Assembly: GCA_965206445.1 (NCBI GenBank)
Contig: CBDBJR010000002.1
Location: 1,922,001-1,986,000 of the forward strand
Length of the DNA stretch: 64,000 bases
Source of the DNA: CBDBJR01 sp965206445
GTDB taxonomy: Bacteria > Pseudomonadota > Gammaproteobacteria > Arenicellales > Poriferihabitantaceae
Reading direction: 5' to 3'
In this document: positions 8,776-16,432 of the stretch, piece after piece
Layout: the number at the start of each line of letters is the position of its first letter
How positions within the stretch are numbered: the stretch's first letter is position 1
The notes under the pieces: generated by a model
Database searches by the model: none
Seen by the model: the letters and a program-made list of their open reading frames with translations, nothing else
What the model was told of the DNA's origin: nothing
Position numbers and translations under genes: made by a program

Positions 8776-10692
8776 TCAGCTTACATCTATTTTGGAAACT
8801 CGCAGTCCCTCACCACCCATGTCGTCCTGTACCTTGCAAGCGATGCGCTGTTTGCCGTTCACGGGAAACTCGTATTGCGTCTGTAATGCCACTCCTGTCT
8901 TACCTGTCCGAGAAAACGAGTAGCCCGGCGTGCTGCTGAACCGTTTGTCGTAAGCAAAATCCCATTGCACATTGATAATCTTCGCTCCAGCGTTCAGCAC
9001 GACCGTTTCACTGACATCAAACTTATAGGTGCGTGCCGCAATGCGTTTGAAGCCCACCTCGACCCTCGGCGGCTGTACGAAAGTCAGAAAGTTTTCATAG
9101 TCAGCGTTATCTGTTGAAAGTGCCGCTACGTGCTCGCGGAAGCGCGGCGAGTCAATACGTATCATATCAAGTCGAATAAAGTTCAAGTCGGTCTGTTCCT
9201 GCTTGCGTAGTCGTTCCGCCGCCTTCATCGCGTCTGGACGAAAGGCCCACCCAAGCATGATGCCGTCGCGCAGGTTATCCTCCTTGTAGCGTAGCGTCTT
9301 ACGGATAGAGTTAGCAAAAGCCTGTACATCTGTCGCCGTTACCGCCTTCCTTTGATGCGGTTCACCCACCCACACCGGCACGGCGCCCTTGTAACCGTGG
9401 ATGCCTTTCCCGCGTTCTGCAAGTATTGCACCAAAACACCTGATGACAAAAGCACGAAACTGGTCGGATGGAGCTTCGGACAAGCGGTGCGCCTCATACA
9501 CGCCCCAGTGTTCCACTGTGAAGTCCGGTACGGGGAATATTTTTCCTGTCTGTTTCTCAACCTGCCGGGTCAGTCGGTCTGCTGTAATTGCTACCGCCAC
9601 CCGCGACTGGTCGCAGGCAATCCAGCGGCGGCCAAGGCGTTGTGCGACAGTGGCAGTTGTACCGCCGCCCGTAAAGAAATCTGCGACTACTCCATCGTTG
9701 GGGCAGGACGAATTGATAACCCGCTCAAGAAGCGCCTCTGGTTTTTGTGTGGGGTAGCCGATGCGCTCCGGATCTTTCTGCTGAAGATGATTAATCCCTA
9801 GCCATGTATCTGGCGGCATGGTCTGTTCGTCATCATAATATTTATAGATTTTTCCAGCAGATTTTATCGTCCGATACACTCGACCATTCTCATCAGTGTT
9901 TTTCTTCATATTGTTCCACTTCGATAATTCATTTCCGCACAAATTACATTGGTTTCTAGGGATACCAATAGCATCACCAGAAAATACTTTTTGTGAGGTG
10001 TTAAATGCATACCAAAGCAAAATATCATGTTTGCGTGGATAGAATCTAGTAGAACGTCCTCCACTCTCATAATGCCAAACAATCTCATTCAAAAAACTGT
10101 CGTAACCAAAAATTTTATCCATTTCCACTTTGATATAGTGGCTGGCGTGCCAATCACAATGGACATAGATACTGCCACTTTTCTTAAGCAATCGCTTCAT
10201 CTCAAAGAGTCGCGCGTTGAGCCAGACAAGATAGCCGGGCATCCCACCTTCCCAAATGTCGGAAAAGGAGCGCAGTTCATTCTGGTCACCAAAGATGACG
10301 TTATAGTTTTGCCCGGAAAAGAACGGCGGATCAATGTAAATCAGATCAATACTCTCACTCGGCAATTGACGCATCACGTGGAGATTATCCCCCCAAAAGA
10401 GACGGTTCGGTTCCAGTTCGGAATGCCCAAACGAAACTCGATCAACTACTTGGAGCGGCAACATGACCTGCGGAAACAGCTTGCGAAAACCTCGGCGCCG
10501 ATCCCAGCCCAGCGGCTCTTTCTCTATCGGCACACTGCCAAAACGCACTGGCGGCCACCAGAACTCCTCTTGTTTCGGTAGCGCATCCGCCGGTTCGTCC
10601 TGCTCATCCGCCTCCGGCGACGGGATAAAATCACCCTTTGTGGGGCCGGTGGGTTGTTTTTCGACTTTTCTCTTTGTGTTTCTTTTTGTCAT
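8776..10692 (-). CDS. mod: Type III-like DNA methyltransferase (Mod)
   Basis: The product is 638 aa. The catalytic motif DPPF is at residues 121-124, and the S-adenosylmethionine-binding FFTGGGTT is at about 339-346. DPPF before FxGxG is the beta-class amino-methyltransferase order (N6-adenine or N4-cytosine). GYPTQKPEALLERVI just before the FxGxG motif is characteristic. Between them lies the variable target-recognition part, including a CNLCGNELSKW segment that could hold one half of a zinc site. The N-terminal 45 residues are charged and low-complexity. It would protect host DNA and specify the recognition site for the downstream Res/nuclease pair. The recognition sequence cannot be predicted here. 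Confidence 0.88.
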   Translation of the reverse strand: MTKRNTKRKVEKQPTGPTKGDFIPSPEADEQDEPADALPKQEEFWWPPVRFGSVPIEKEPLGWDRRRGFRKLFPQVMLPLQVVDRVSFGHSELEPNRLFWGDNLHVMRQLPSESIDLIYIDPPFFSGQNYNVIFGDQNELRSFSDIWEGGMPGYLVWLNARLFEMKRLLKKSGSIYVHCDWHASHYIKVEMDKIFGYDSFLNEIVWHYESGGRSTRFYPRKHDILLWYAFNTSQKVFSGDAIGIPRNQCNLCGNELSKWNNMKKNTDENGRVYRTIKSAGKIYKYYDDEQTMPPDTWLGINHLQQKDPERIGYPTQKPEALLERVINSSCPNDGVVADFFTGGGTTATVAQRLGRRWIACDQSRVAVAITADRLTRQVEKQTGKIFPVPDFTVEHWGVYEAHRLSEAPSDQFRAFVIRCFGAILAERGKGIHGYKGAVPVWVGEPHQRKAVTATDVQAFANSIRKTLRYKEDNLRDGIMLGWAFRPDAMKAAERLRKQEQTDLNFIRLDMIRIDSPRFREHVAALSTDNADYENFLTFVQPPRVEVGFKRIAARTYKFDVSETVVLNAGAKIINVQWDFAYDKRFSSTPGYSFSRTGKTGVALQTQYEFPVNGKQRIACKVQDDMGGEGLRVSKIDVS

Positions 10693-10806
10693 TTAGTCAT
10701 TTCCTCTATTGGTGACATTGTCTGTCGTTGTATAGCTAGTGCCAGTCGCAGCCAGTGCAGTTGCAACAAAAAATGCATCCGGGTTGGCAGCATTGTTGAT
10801 ACCCAT

Positions 10807-11580
10807 CTATCCTGCCATCCAGTCGTATATTTTACGCATCACTTTGATGATATAGGCGCCCAATGCAAGCACAAACCCACCGATAAAAAATGAAAAAATT
10901 GAGGCCAAAAAAATATTTTTTATATAAATAAGCATAAAAACAACGATAACCAAACCGATTACAACACCTGCCCAAGTGGCTTTCGATCGCGACACACCCC
11001 AAACCTGATCATCCAAAGATTTATGTTTACACTTAACTCCTTTATGCGTAACATTTAGCCATATATTTGGGGTTTTTTCTGGATGTGCTTCATTCAGAAA
11101 TTGAAAACGTAATTTTTGTCCACGATTTATTGTAGGCACAACATAATCTCTTCCACTATAGTATATCTTTACTTGATCTTGCGTTGCCTTGCCAGCATTA
11201 GGAACCGCTATTTTTTCCTTGTATTCGTCTGTAAAGTCAATCCCGTCCGGAGTTCCGACAATTTCCGTCTTTTGTTTAAGTAACGAAGTATCACTTGTGT
11301 ATACACGTATTTTTACCGAGTCAAAATCCTTCACGCTCTGGTTCGTCAGCTCAACTGTGGATAGATATAAACGTTGAACTGGACTGTCATTCCAAGTCAT
11401 CTTTACAGAGCCATAAATTGGATCATCCGCAGATATTCCTATTCGTTCGTGAGATACGTGGTAAGTGAAAAGCGCACGCCTATTCAACAAATATTGAAAG
11501 ATGACGGCGATTACTGCGCCAATTATGGCGACGGCCACTCTAATATATGTTTCGCTGGTTAATGTGGTGAATATATCCAT
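10807..11580 (-). CDS. Three-helix membrane protein of unknown function next to the R-M operon
   Basis: The product is 257 aa. One membrane helix lies at about residues 13-32 (VAVAIIGAVIAVIFQYLL), followed by a soluble beta-rich region of about 165 residues (for example LYLSTVELTNQSVKDFDSV), and two closely spaced C-terminal helices (AGVVIGLVIVVFMLIYI and IFLASIFSFFIGGFVLALG). I do not recognise a family. It is AT-rich, on the same strand as mod, 114 bases upstream, and inside the direct repeats that bracket the island, so it arrived with or into the R-M unit. Either a membrane component of the defence system or an unrelated passenger is possible. Confidence 0.6.
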   Translation of the reverse strand: MDIFTTLTSETYIRVAVAIIGAVIAVIFQYLLNRRALFTYHVSHERIGISADDPIYGSVKMTWNDSPVQRLYLSTVELTNQSVKDFDSVKIRVYTSDTSLLKQKTEIVGTPDGIDFTDEYKEKIAVPNAGKATQDQVKIYYSGRDYVVPTINRGQKLRFQFLNEAHPEKTPNIWLNVTHKGVKCKHKSLDDQVWGVSRSKATWAGVVIGLVIVVFMLIYIKNIFLASIFSFFIGGFVLALGAYIIKVMRKIYDWMAG

Positions 11581-11885
11581 GGCTTTATTACAGTAATAAC
11601 TACTTACTTTGCTTAAAATTCTACAGTTACTTTGGTTTTCATTTGAGAGGTCATCAGTGGATATTATGTTTCAGATTAGTTATGAGTGATTCATTGTCAT
11701 TTTCTCTCGATTTTTGATAGCAATATGTTGAACTAAAAAAATAGAATCTTTCTAATACAATTGTTTTGATGGCGTTTGCTAAACTCCTTAGATTTATTAT
11801 TTGCACTTCTGCCATTTCCTGAATTGCTCTAATTGGGCTGTTAATTTTTGACATCATCTCGTGGTTTTTATCAACATTGATAGTA
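11581..11885. other. AT-rich intergenic stretch at the island edge, no supported gene
   Basis: About 300 AT-rich bases between the membrane-protein start and the repeat. An 82-codon open frame on the minus strand (11654-11902) starts inside the truncated gene copy in a different frame, lacks a ribosome site and resembles nothing; I treat it as chance. Confidence 0.5.
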
Positions 11886-12110
11886 CAGTATTTCAGCCGC
11901 ATCCGGCAATTCCGATTCTGGAAAAATCCACGCCCGCTGCAAACGCATCGTCTACTCCTGCTCGTCGTGACTGCAAATGCTTTGTGACCGCCCGGTCACC
12001 GACCAATACGCCGCCTATCGAATTGCTGCCGTGCTGATGGCATCAGATTGACCCCCAAGCCGCTTGTCCGGACATAGATGGAGGTACTATAACGATCCGG
12101 CAGCACAATA
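11886..12110 (-). pseudogene. Direct repeat B: promoter, leader and first about 20 codons of a cobalamin-enzyme gene copy
   Basis: From the ATG at 11948 the minus strand encodes MRLQRAWIFPESELPDAAEI, matching the N-terminus of the 593-aa cobalamin enzyme (MRLQRAQIFPEAELPDAAEI), then runs into a stop within a few codons. The leader and TATAGT -10 upstream are also conserved to about 12110. The intact gene is the copy at 4433-6214. The remnant shows that the island sits between two partial copies of one gene start. Confidence 0.75.
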
Positions 12111-12603
12111 GCAAACAAACTGTATAAGTCCAGTACCGTTGGCGCTCCGGTAGTTGCTGGAGGCCGAATTGTAGCGGAATTTGCAGGTCGAGGCTATGGG
12201 GGGTGATGGGTAGGAATTGGGAATGGTTAGGGGGTTTGCAGGCCAGGCCAGGGTCAGGTTTGACGGGATTACAGGCGACCGGCCACATAGCCCTGTACGG
12301 TTGAACCAAGACGGGTTGGAGCCAGTATCGAAATGCCAGGACTGCGCCGTTGGCATCCTTGCAAGGCAATGCGGGAGTCATTGGCTTATTCAGGGGTGGA
12401 TTGGTGGGAAACGACAAGATTTCAAGGCCAATCAATACTTCTTGATTTTGAGAAAAAGGGCAGTTATCTTCCTATGCTCTACATGCCCTGCTTTTCCAAG
12501 GGAGCGCTTCCTTAAAGGGGATGCCTCAAAAGCCGTCACGGCTTTGTCTTTAAGAAGAATCAGCACCAACCAGAAAACCGATCCCGAGAGGTAGAAATAC
12601 ACC
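12111..12603. other. Intergenic region ahead of the peroxiredoxin gene
   Basis: No gene is supported. It contains a motif TGTATAAGTYCAG (near 12120) that recurs near 18327 and, inverted, near 59240; the promoter module at 12442-12470; and a small hairpin AAAGCCG-TCA-CGGCTTT (12529-12545) followed by GTCTTT, which could act as an attenuator in the peroxiredoxin leader. Confidence 0.4.
12442..12470 (+). promoter_or_regulatory. Shared promoter module, copy 1 (peroxiredoxin)
   Basis: TTGATT (12442-12447), a 17-nt spacer and TATCTT (12465-12470). The spacer TTGAGAAAAAGGGCAGT is nearly the same as in the copies at 16163, 20704 and 25218. It lies 134 bases before the peroxiredoxin ATG. Confidence 0.55.
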
Positions 12604-13230
12604 ATGGCACAACACGACTACACCAAATTGCCCGCCAACCTGCCGCGCCCGCAGGATGACGGTGCCTGCCGCCATCTGGAAGGGGCCCTGCTGCCCGACC
12701 TGGCGCTGCCTTGCACCGCAGGAGCGCCGGTTAATCTGCGCCGCCTGACCACCCCCTGGGTGGTGGTGTTTGTCTATCCCTTCACCGGGACACCCGGCCA
12801 CGCCCTTCCTGCCGGTTGGGATGACATTCCCGGCGCACGCGGCTGCACCCCTGAAAATGCGGCCATTGGGGCGCTGTTGTCCCGGTTTCATGCCCTGCAA
12901 GCCGATGTGTTTGCCTTGAGTGCGCAGGATACCGCCTACCAAAAAGACATGATCGCCCGCCTGGGCGTCTCCCATCGGGTGCTGAGCGATGCCGGCCTGG
13001 GCTGGACGCACGCCTTAGACCTGCCCACGTTTGCGGTGGAGGGGGTGGAACTGAATTGTCGCTTGAGCCTGATTTGCCGCCTCGGGCGGATAGAGCGGGT
13101 GTTTTACCCTGTGTTTCCCCCCAACACCCACCCGCATCAGGTGCTGGAAGCGCTGGAAGAAATGCGTGCAAAACCGGCTTACGCGGACGGTGGAGGGGCA
13201 ATCGGTGGTGCTGCCGGTACATTTTCGTGA
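12604..13230 (+). CDS. Peroxiredoxin (AhpC/TSA-like)
   Basis: The product is 208 aa, cytosolic, with no signal peptide. VVVFVYPFTGTPGHALPAG then WDDIPGARGCTPEN is the signature of a peroxiredoxin subgroup with a GWDxIPGARGCTP loop; Cys81 is the likely peroxidatic cysteine and Thr63 part of the active site. Relatives usually have a second Cys a few residues later (CTPQSC); here that position is Ala, so this may be a 1-Cys enzyme or use Cys166-172-region residues (LNCRLSLICRLG) for resolution. The family reduces H2O2 or organic hydroperoxides with thiols. A GAGAGG site precedes the ATG. Genes on either side are unrelated, so it is probably expressed alone from the module at 12442. Confidence 0.8.
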   Translation: MAQHDYTKLPANLPRPQDDGACRHLEGALLPDLALPCTAGAPVNLRRLTTPWVVVFVYPFTGTPGHALPAGWDDIPGARGCTPENAAIGALLSRFHALQADVFALSAQDTAYQKDMIARLGVSHRVLSDAGLGWTHALDLPTFAVEGVELNCRLSLICRLGRIERVFYPVFPPNTHPHQVLEALEEMRAKPAYADGGGAIGGAAGTFS

Positions 13231-13370
13231 TCGGTGGTTGAGTTGGTGGATTGCCCGAGCCGGCGGCGCGGGGGTGGTGGCAACGTCGCGGCTGTCTGGA
13301 AAATAGGGTCGTCTCAGTTCGTTGGTATTCTGATTGGGTTGATAAGGCGCATCGGCATTCCTTTGCATTT

Positions 13371-13390
13371 CGCGGGTTGGAAAACCCGCG
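13371..13390. repeat. Dispersed hairpin CGCGGGTT-GGAA-AACCCGCG
   Basis: A perfect 8-bp stem with a GGAA loop in the 307-base gap between the peroxiredoxin and pyrB genes. Its flanks (ATTTCGCGGG...GCTCCT) match a second palindromic site near 18518-18541, so it belongs to a repeat family. It could also end peroxiredoxin transcription, though no long T-run follows. The rest of the gap holds a GTTGCACTTCGGAC motif (13420 on) shared with 18412 and 18689. Confidence 0.55.
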
Positions 13391-13537
13391 CTCCTTTGCG
13401 ATGAGATTGGGGAAAGGATGTTGCACTTCGGACGGGAAGTCAGCCCCCTGAAACGCCATGGATTATGGCGCGATACCCGCCCTGTTTACCCGCCGGATGG
13501 GTTATACTGCTTTCCGCCTGCCAACCGCCACCACGCC

Positions 13538-14536
13538 ATGCCCAGCGTCTTTCACGTTCTCGACCCTCGACAATTCTCGCGCGACGACCTCGACGCGCTG
13601 TGTCGGCTGTGTACCCGTGTGCGCAGTATGGCCAAGACCCGGGAAGGCGCGCGCATTCTGCAAACGCTGCTGCCCCACAAGCGCGCGATGCTGTATTTTA
13701 CCCAGCCGTCTACGCGCACCTTTCTCTCGTTCAGCAATGCCTGCCACGTGCTGGGCATCCGCACTTCGGAGATTCGGGACGCCTCGATTTCTTCCGAGGT
13801 CAAAGGGGAAAGTTTCGAGGACAGCATCCGTACCTTTAGCTCCTACGTCGATATGATTATCATGCGCACCTGGGGTGAGGGTATGGCGCAGACGTCGGCT
13901 GATCTGATGGATCGCATCAACCGGCGCATCCCGATCATCAACGCCGGCAGCGGGCGCGACCAGCACCCGACTCAGGCGCTGCTCGATATCTATACGCTGG
14001 AGCGCAGCTTTGAAAAGCGCGGCGGCATCGACGGCAAAGTCATCGGCTTGATGGGCGATCTGAAACGCGGTCGCACCGCCCGCTCGCTGGCCTACCTGAT
14101 GGAGAATTATCAGGGCGTCTCGGTGGTGCTGATTGCCCCGCAGCCGTTTCAGATGGGCAGCGACGTGGTTGATTATCTGGCGGCAAAGGGCATCCCCTGC
14201 ACGCAAACCACCCGGCTGGACGAGGCGCTGCCACAGCTGGATGCGCTGTACGTGACGCGGCTACAGGTCGAATACGATATCGATGGGGAGGCCGACGGTT
14301 TCGACCATAGCCAGTATTGCATCGGGCCGGAGCAGATGCGCCGGTTGAATGAAAACGCCGTCGTGATGCACCCGCTGCCCCGCGGGCCGGAGCTGGACCC
14401 GGCGGTGGACGCCGACCCGCGTGCGGTCTACTGGCGTCAGGAGCGCAACGGCATGTGGATGCGGGCGGCCTTGTTGATAAAAATCTTCAATGCGGAGGCC
14501 GGGCTGGAGGGCGGCCTGTCGGCAGCCGACCTGTAG
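13538..14536 (+). CDS. pyrB: Aspartate carbamoyltransferase catalytic chain
   Basis: The product is 332 aa from the ATG at 13538; an upstream open extension of 40 codons is low-complexity and rejected. The carbamoyl-phosphate loop QPSTRTFLSF has STRT at residues 58-61; HPTQALLDI lies near 143 and MHPLPRGPE near 277. These define aspartate/ornithine carbamoyltransferases. The HPLPRGPEL and KGESFEDSIRT segments favour aspartate carbamoyltransferase, the second step of pyrimidine synthesis (carbamoyl phosphate plus aspartate to carbamoylaspartate). No pyrI or pyrC is adjacent. ArgE follows convergently, 61 bases away. Assignment to pyrimidine rather than arginine metabolism is likely but not certain. 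Confidence 0.85.
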   Translation: MPSVFHVLDPRQFSRDDLDALCRLCTRVRSMAKTREGARILQTLLPHKRAMLYFTQPSTRTFLSFSNACHVLGIRTSEIRDASISSEVKGESFEDSIRTFSSYVDMIIMRTWGEGMAQTSADLMDRINRRIPIINAGSGRDQHPTQALLDIYTLERSFEKRGGIDGKVIGLMGDLKRGRTARSLAYLMENYQGVSVVLIAPQPFQMGSDVVDYLAAKGIPCTQTTRLDEALPQLDALYVTRLQVEYDIDGEADGFDHSQYCIGPEQMRRLNENAVVMHPLPRGPELDPAVDADPRAVYWRQERNGMWMRAALLIKIFNAEAGLEGGLSAADL

Positions 14537-14597
14537 GTGGCGCTTGAGGCGAGCACGGCGCGGCGGGCAGCCGGCGGCCAGCGCGCCGGCCGGTTGA

Positions 14598-15752
14598 TCA
14601 ATGCGATATTTTAGCCAGCAGTGCGGCCAGAAAATCATCGCAGCGGGCCAGTTCACTGCGGGCGATAAACTCGTCCGGTTTATGCCCCTGGTCCATCGAG
14701 CCGGGGCCGCACACCACGGTCGGAATCTGTAGCCGACGCTGAAACAGCCCGCCTTCGGTGCCAAACGCGAGCTTGATATGGCGGTCGTCGTGCAGCAGCG
14801 ACTGCACAAAACCCACCACGTCGGCTTCGCGCTCGGTGTTCAACGCCGGATACTGATTGAAAATATCAATCTCGATGTCCACCGCCGGGAAGCGCTGGTG
14901 ATAGCCGGCCGCAATGCGCTCGGCCTCGGAGCGGATTTGCGCCATGATCGGCTGCGGATCGTCCGACTGCAAATGGCGAATTTCAAACTTGAATCGGCAC
15001 TCTTTGGGGATAATATTCAATGCCGTGCCGCCGTCAATCGTGCCGACGTGCAGGCTGGTATACGGCACGCTGTAGTCGTCGTCATACTGCCGGGCGAGGA
15101 TAATCTGCTGTTGAATCTGCCGGATGGCCGCCACCATGTCGGCGGCCATATAAATGGCATTCACCCCGCCGGTCACCAGAGCCGAATGCGCCTCAACCCC
15201 GCGGCAGACGCAAAGCGCGCCGGTTTTGCCCTTGTGCGCAATCGCCACCTGCATTTCGGTCGGCTCGCCAATGATGCAGAAAGCCGGCGGCGGGTCGGCA
15301 TATTCGAGTTGATCGATCATTTTGTGCACCCCGACACAACCGATTTCCTCATCGTAGGAAAAGGCCAGATGAATCGGGCGCGCCAGGTTGCACTCAACCG
15401 CAGCGGGCACCATCGCCAGCACCGCGGCAATAAAGCCTTTCATGTCGGCCGACCCGCGGCCATACAACCGCTGCTCTTTGGCCGTCAGGCTGAACGGCTC
15501 GACACTCCATTGCTGGCCGTCCACCGGCACCACGTCGCTGTGCCCGGACAGCATGACACCGGGCACATCAGACGGCCCAAACTGCGCGTGCAGATTGGCT
15601 TTGCTGCGGTCGTCATTGTAGGTCAGCGAAGCTTTGATCCCGTATTGCCCCAGATAGTCTTGAATATAGTCAATCATCGCCAGATTGCTATCCCGGCTGA
15701 CGGTCGGGAAACCGATCAGCCGTTGCAGTATTTCTTCCGTATGTGTGCGCAT
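14598..15752 (-). CDS. argE: Acetylornithine deacetylase / M20-family amidohydrolase
   Basis: The product is 384 aa from the ATG at 15752 (MRTHTEEILQRLIGFPTVS); an in-frame ATG at 15791 would add 13 residues not typical of the family. Zinc-binding and catalytic motifs of M20 deacetylases are present: SGHSDVVPVDGQQW, GRGSADMKGF, SYDEEIGCVG with the catalytic Glu, GEPTEM, and a C-terminal GTEGGLFQ...CGPGSMDQGHKPDE segment. ArgE hydrolyses N2-acetylornithine to ornithine, feeding arginine and, through ornithine or agmatine, the polyamine pathway whose genes lie downstream. It is convergent with pyrB. Related M20 enzymes such as succinyl-diaminopimelate desuccinylase are possible, but the motif pattern fits ArgE best. 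Confidence 0.85.
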   Translation of the reverse strand: MRTHTEEILQRLIGFPTVSRDSNLAMIDYIQDYLGQYGIKASLTYNDDRSKANLHAQFGPSDVPGVMLSGHSDVVPVDGQQWSVEPFSLTAKEQRLYGRGSADMKGFIAAVLAMVPAAVECNLARPIHLAFSYDEEIGCVGVHKMIDQLEYADPPPAFCIIGEPTEMQVAIAHKGKTGALCVCRGVEAHSALVTGGVNAIYMAADMVAAIRQIQQQIILARQYDDDYSVPYTSLHVGTIDGGTALNIIPKECRFKFEIRHLQSDDPQPIMAQIRSEAERIAAGYHQRFPAVDIEIDIFNQYPALNTEREADVVGFVQSLLHDDRHIKLAFGTEGGLFQRRLQIPTVVCGPGSMDQGHKPDEFIARSELARCDDFLAALLAKISH

Positions 15753-15899
15753 TAGATAAGCCGAAGTTGGGTTAAACCGGGCGGCAATCATAACCCAGGC
15801 GGCGCGGTATGGCTAATGCGTGTATAAATCGGCAGATTCAACCTCGAAGTGCAACCGATGAGCCTGTGCCGAGCCATATCGCCGGGCCATGCCGGTTGT

Positions 15900-16147
15900 C
15901 GCTTGGCGGATTGAGTGGCGAGCTATTATAGATATTTGTCTGCCCTCACCCAACCCTCTCCCAGAGGGAGAGGGCTAAAACCGACAACCGCCCTCTCCCC
16001 CGGATAACCGGAAACTCCCTCTCCCTCTGGGAGAGGGCCGGGGTGAGGGCAAGAGCCGCCGCACGCCCAAACACCGTTCGGAATCCCACCTTCCCGTCAG
16101 CGGTGAAGTTGCACTTACAAAGTTGCACTTACAAGTTGAATTCACCG
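15900..16147 (-). mobile_element. MITE-like element copy 1 (inverted)
   Basis: About 245 bases that, read on the minus strand, match 24891-25133 and 27696-27938 end to end. Ends read GGTGAATTCAACTT... and ...TATAATAGCTCGCC. The interior contains facing copies of the CCCTCACCC-type sequence forming a long inverted repeat (CCCTCTCCCAGAGGGAGAGGG near 16000 and its partner near 15950). No coding capacity. It occupies most of the 640-base gap between argE and the GmrSD-like gene. Confidence 0.7.
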
Positions 16148-16162
16148 ATTTATACAACTTTC

Positions 16163-16191
16163 TTGATTTTGGGGAAAAGGTCGGTTATTCT
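16163..16191 (+). promoter_or_regulatory. Shared promoter module, copy 2 (GmrSD-like gene)
   Basis: TTGATT (16163-16168), 17-nt spacer TTGGGGAAAAGGTCGGT, TATTCT (16186-16191). Immediately upstream is GAATTCACCGATTTATACAA, also present upstream of the NYN gene and partly upstream of the HEPN-like gene. It starts just at the end of the MITE-like element. The ATG follows 241 bases later. Confidence 0.55.
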
Positions 16192-16432
16192 TTCCATATT
16201 CAGACCTTTATTCTCTGGAAAGAACTGACCGAGGTAATCAAGCCTTTTTATCCCAACCCAAAGGGAGCGAGGCATCCTCCGTCGGCATTGAACGAATGCC
16301 ACCCTAGTGATACAGGGAGGACTGTCTTCCGTTGTTGCATTGACCGGTTTGACCGATCGGACGCAGTTCGATGATGTGGTCTCGAAATGAGGAAATAAAC
16401 TTTCAACATGTCTTTACCTTTGGAATGCTAAT

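Noticed and set aside
6417..11580. BREX or DISARM system
   Set aside because: Only mod, res and a small nuclease are present; no PglZ, BrxC, DrmA/B or other hallmark genes. A type III-like system explains the set.
11654..11902. 82-codon minus-strand open frame
   Set aside because: Starts inside the truncated cobalamin-gene copy in another frame, has no ribosome site and no similarity I recognise.
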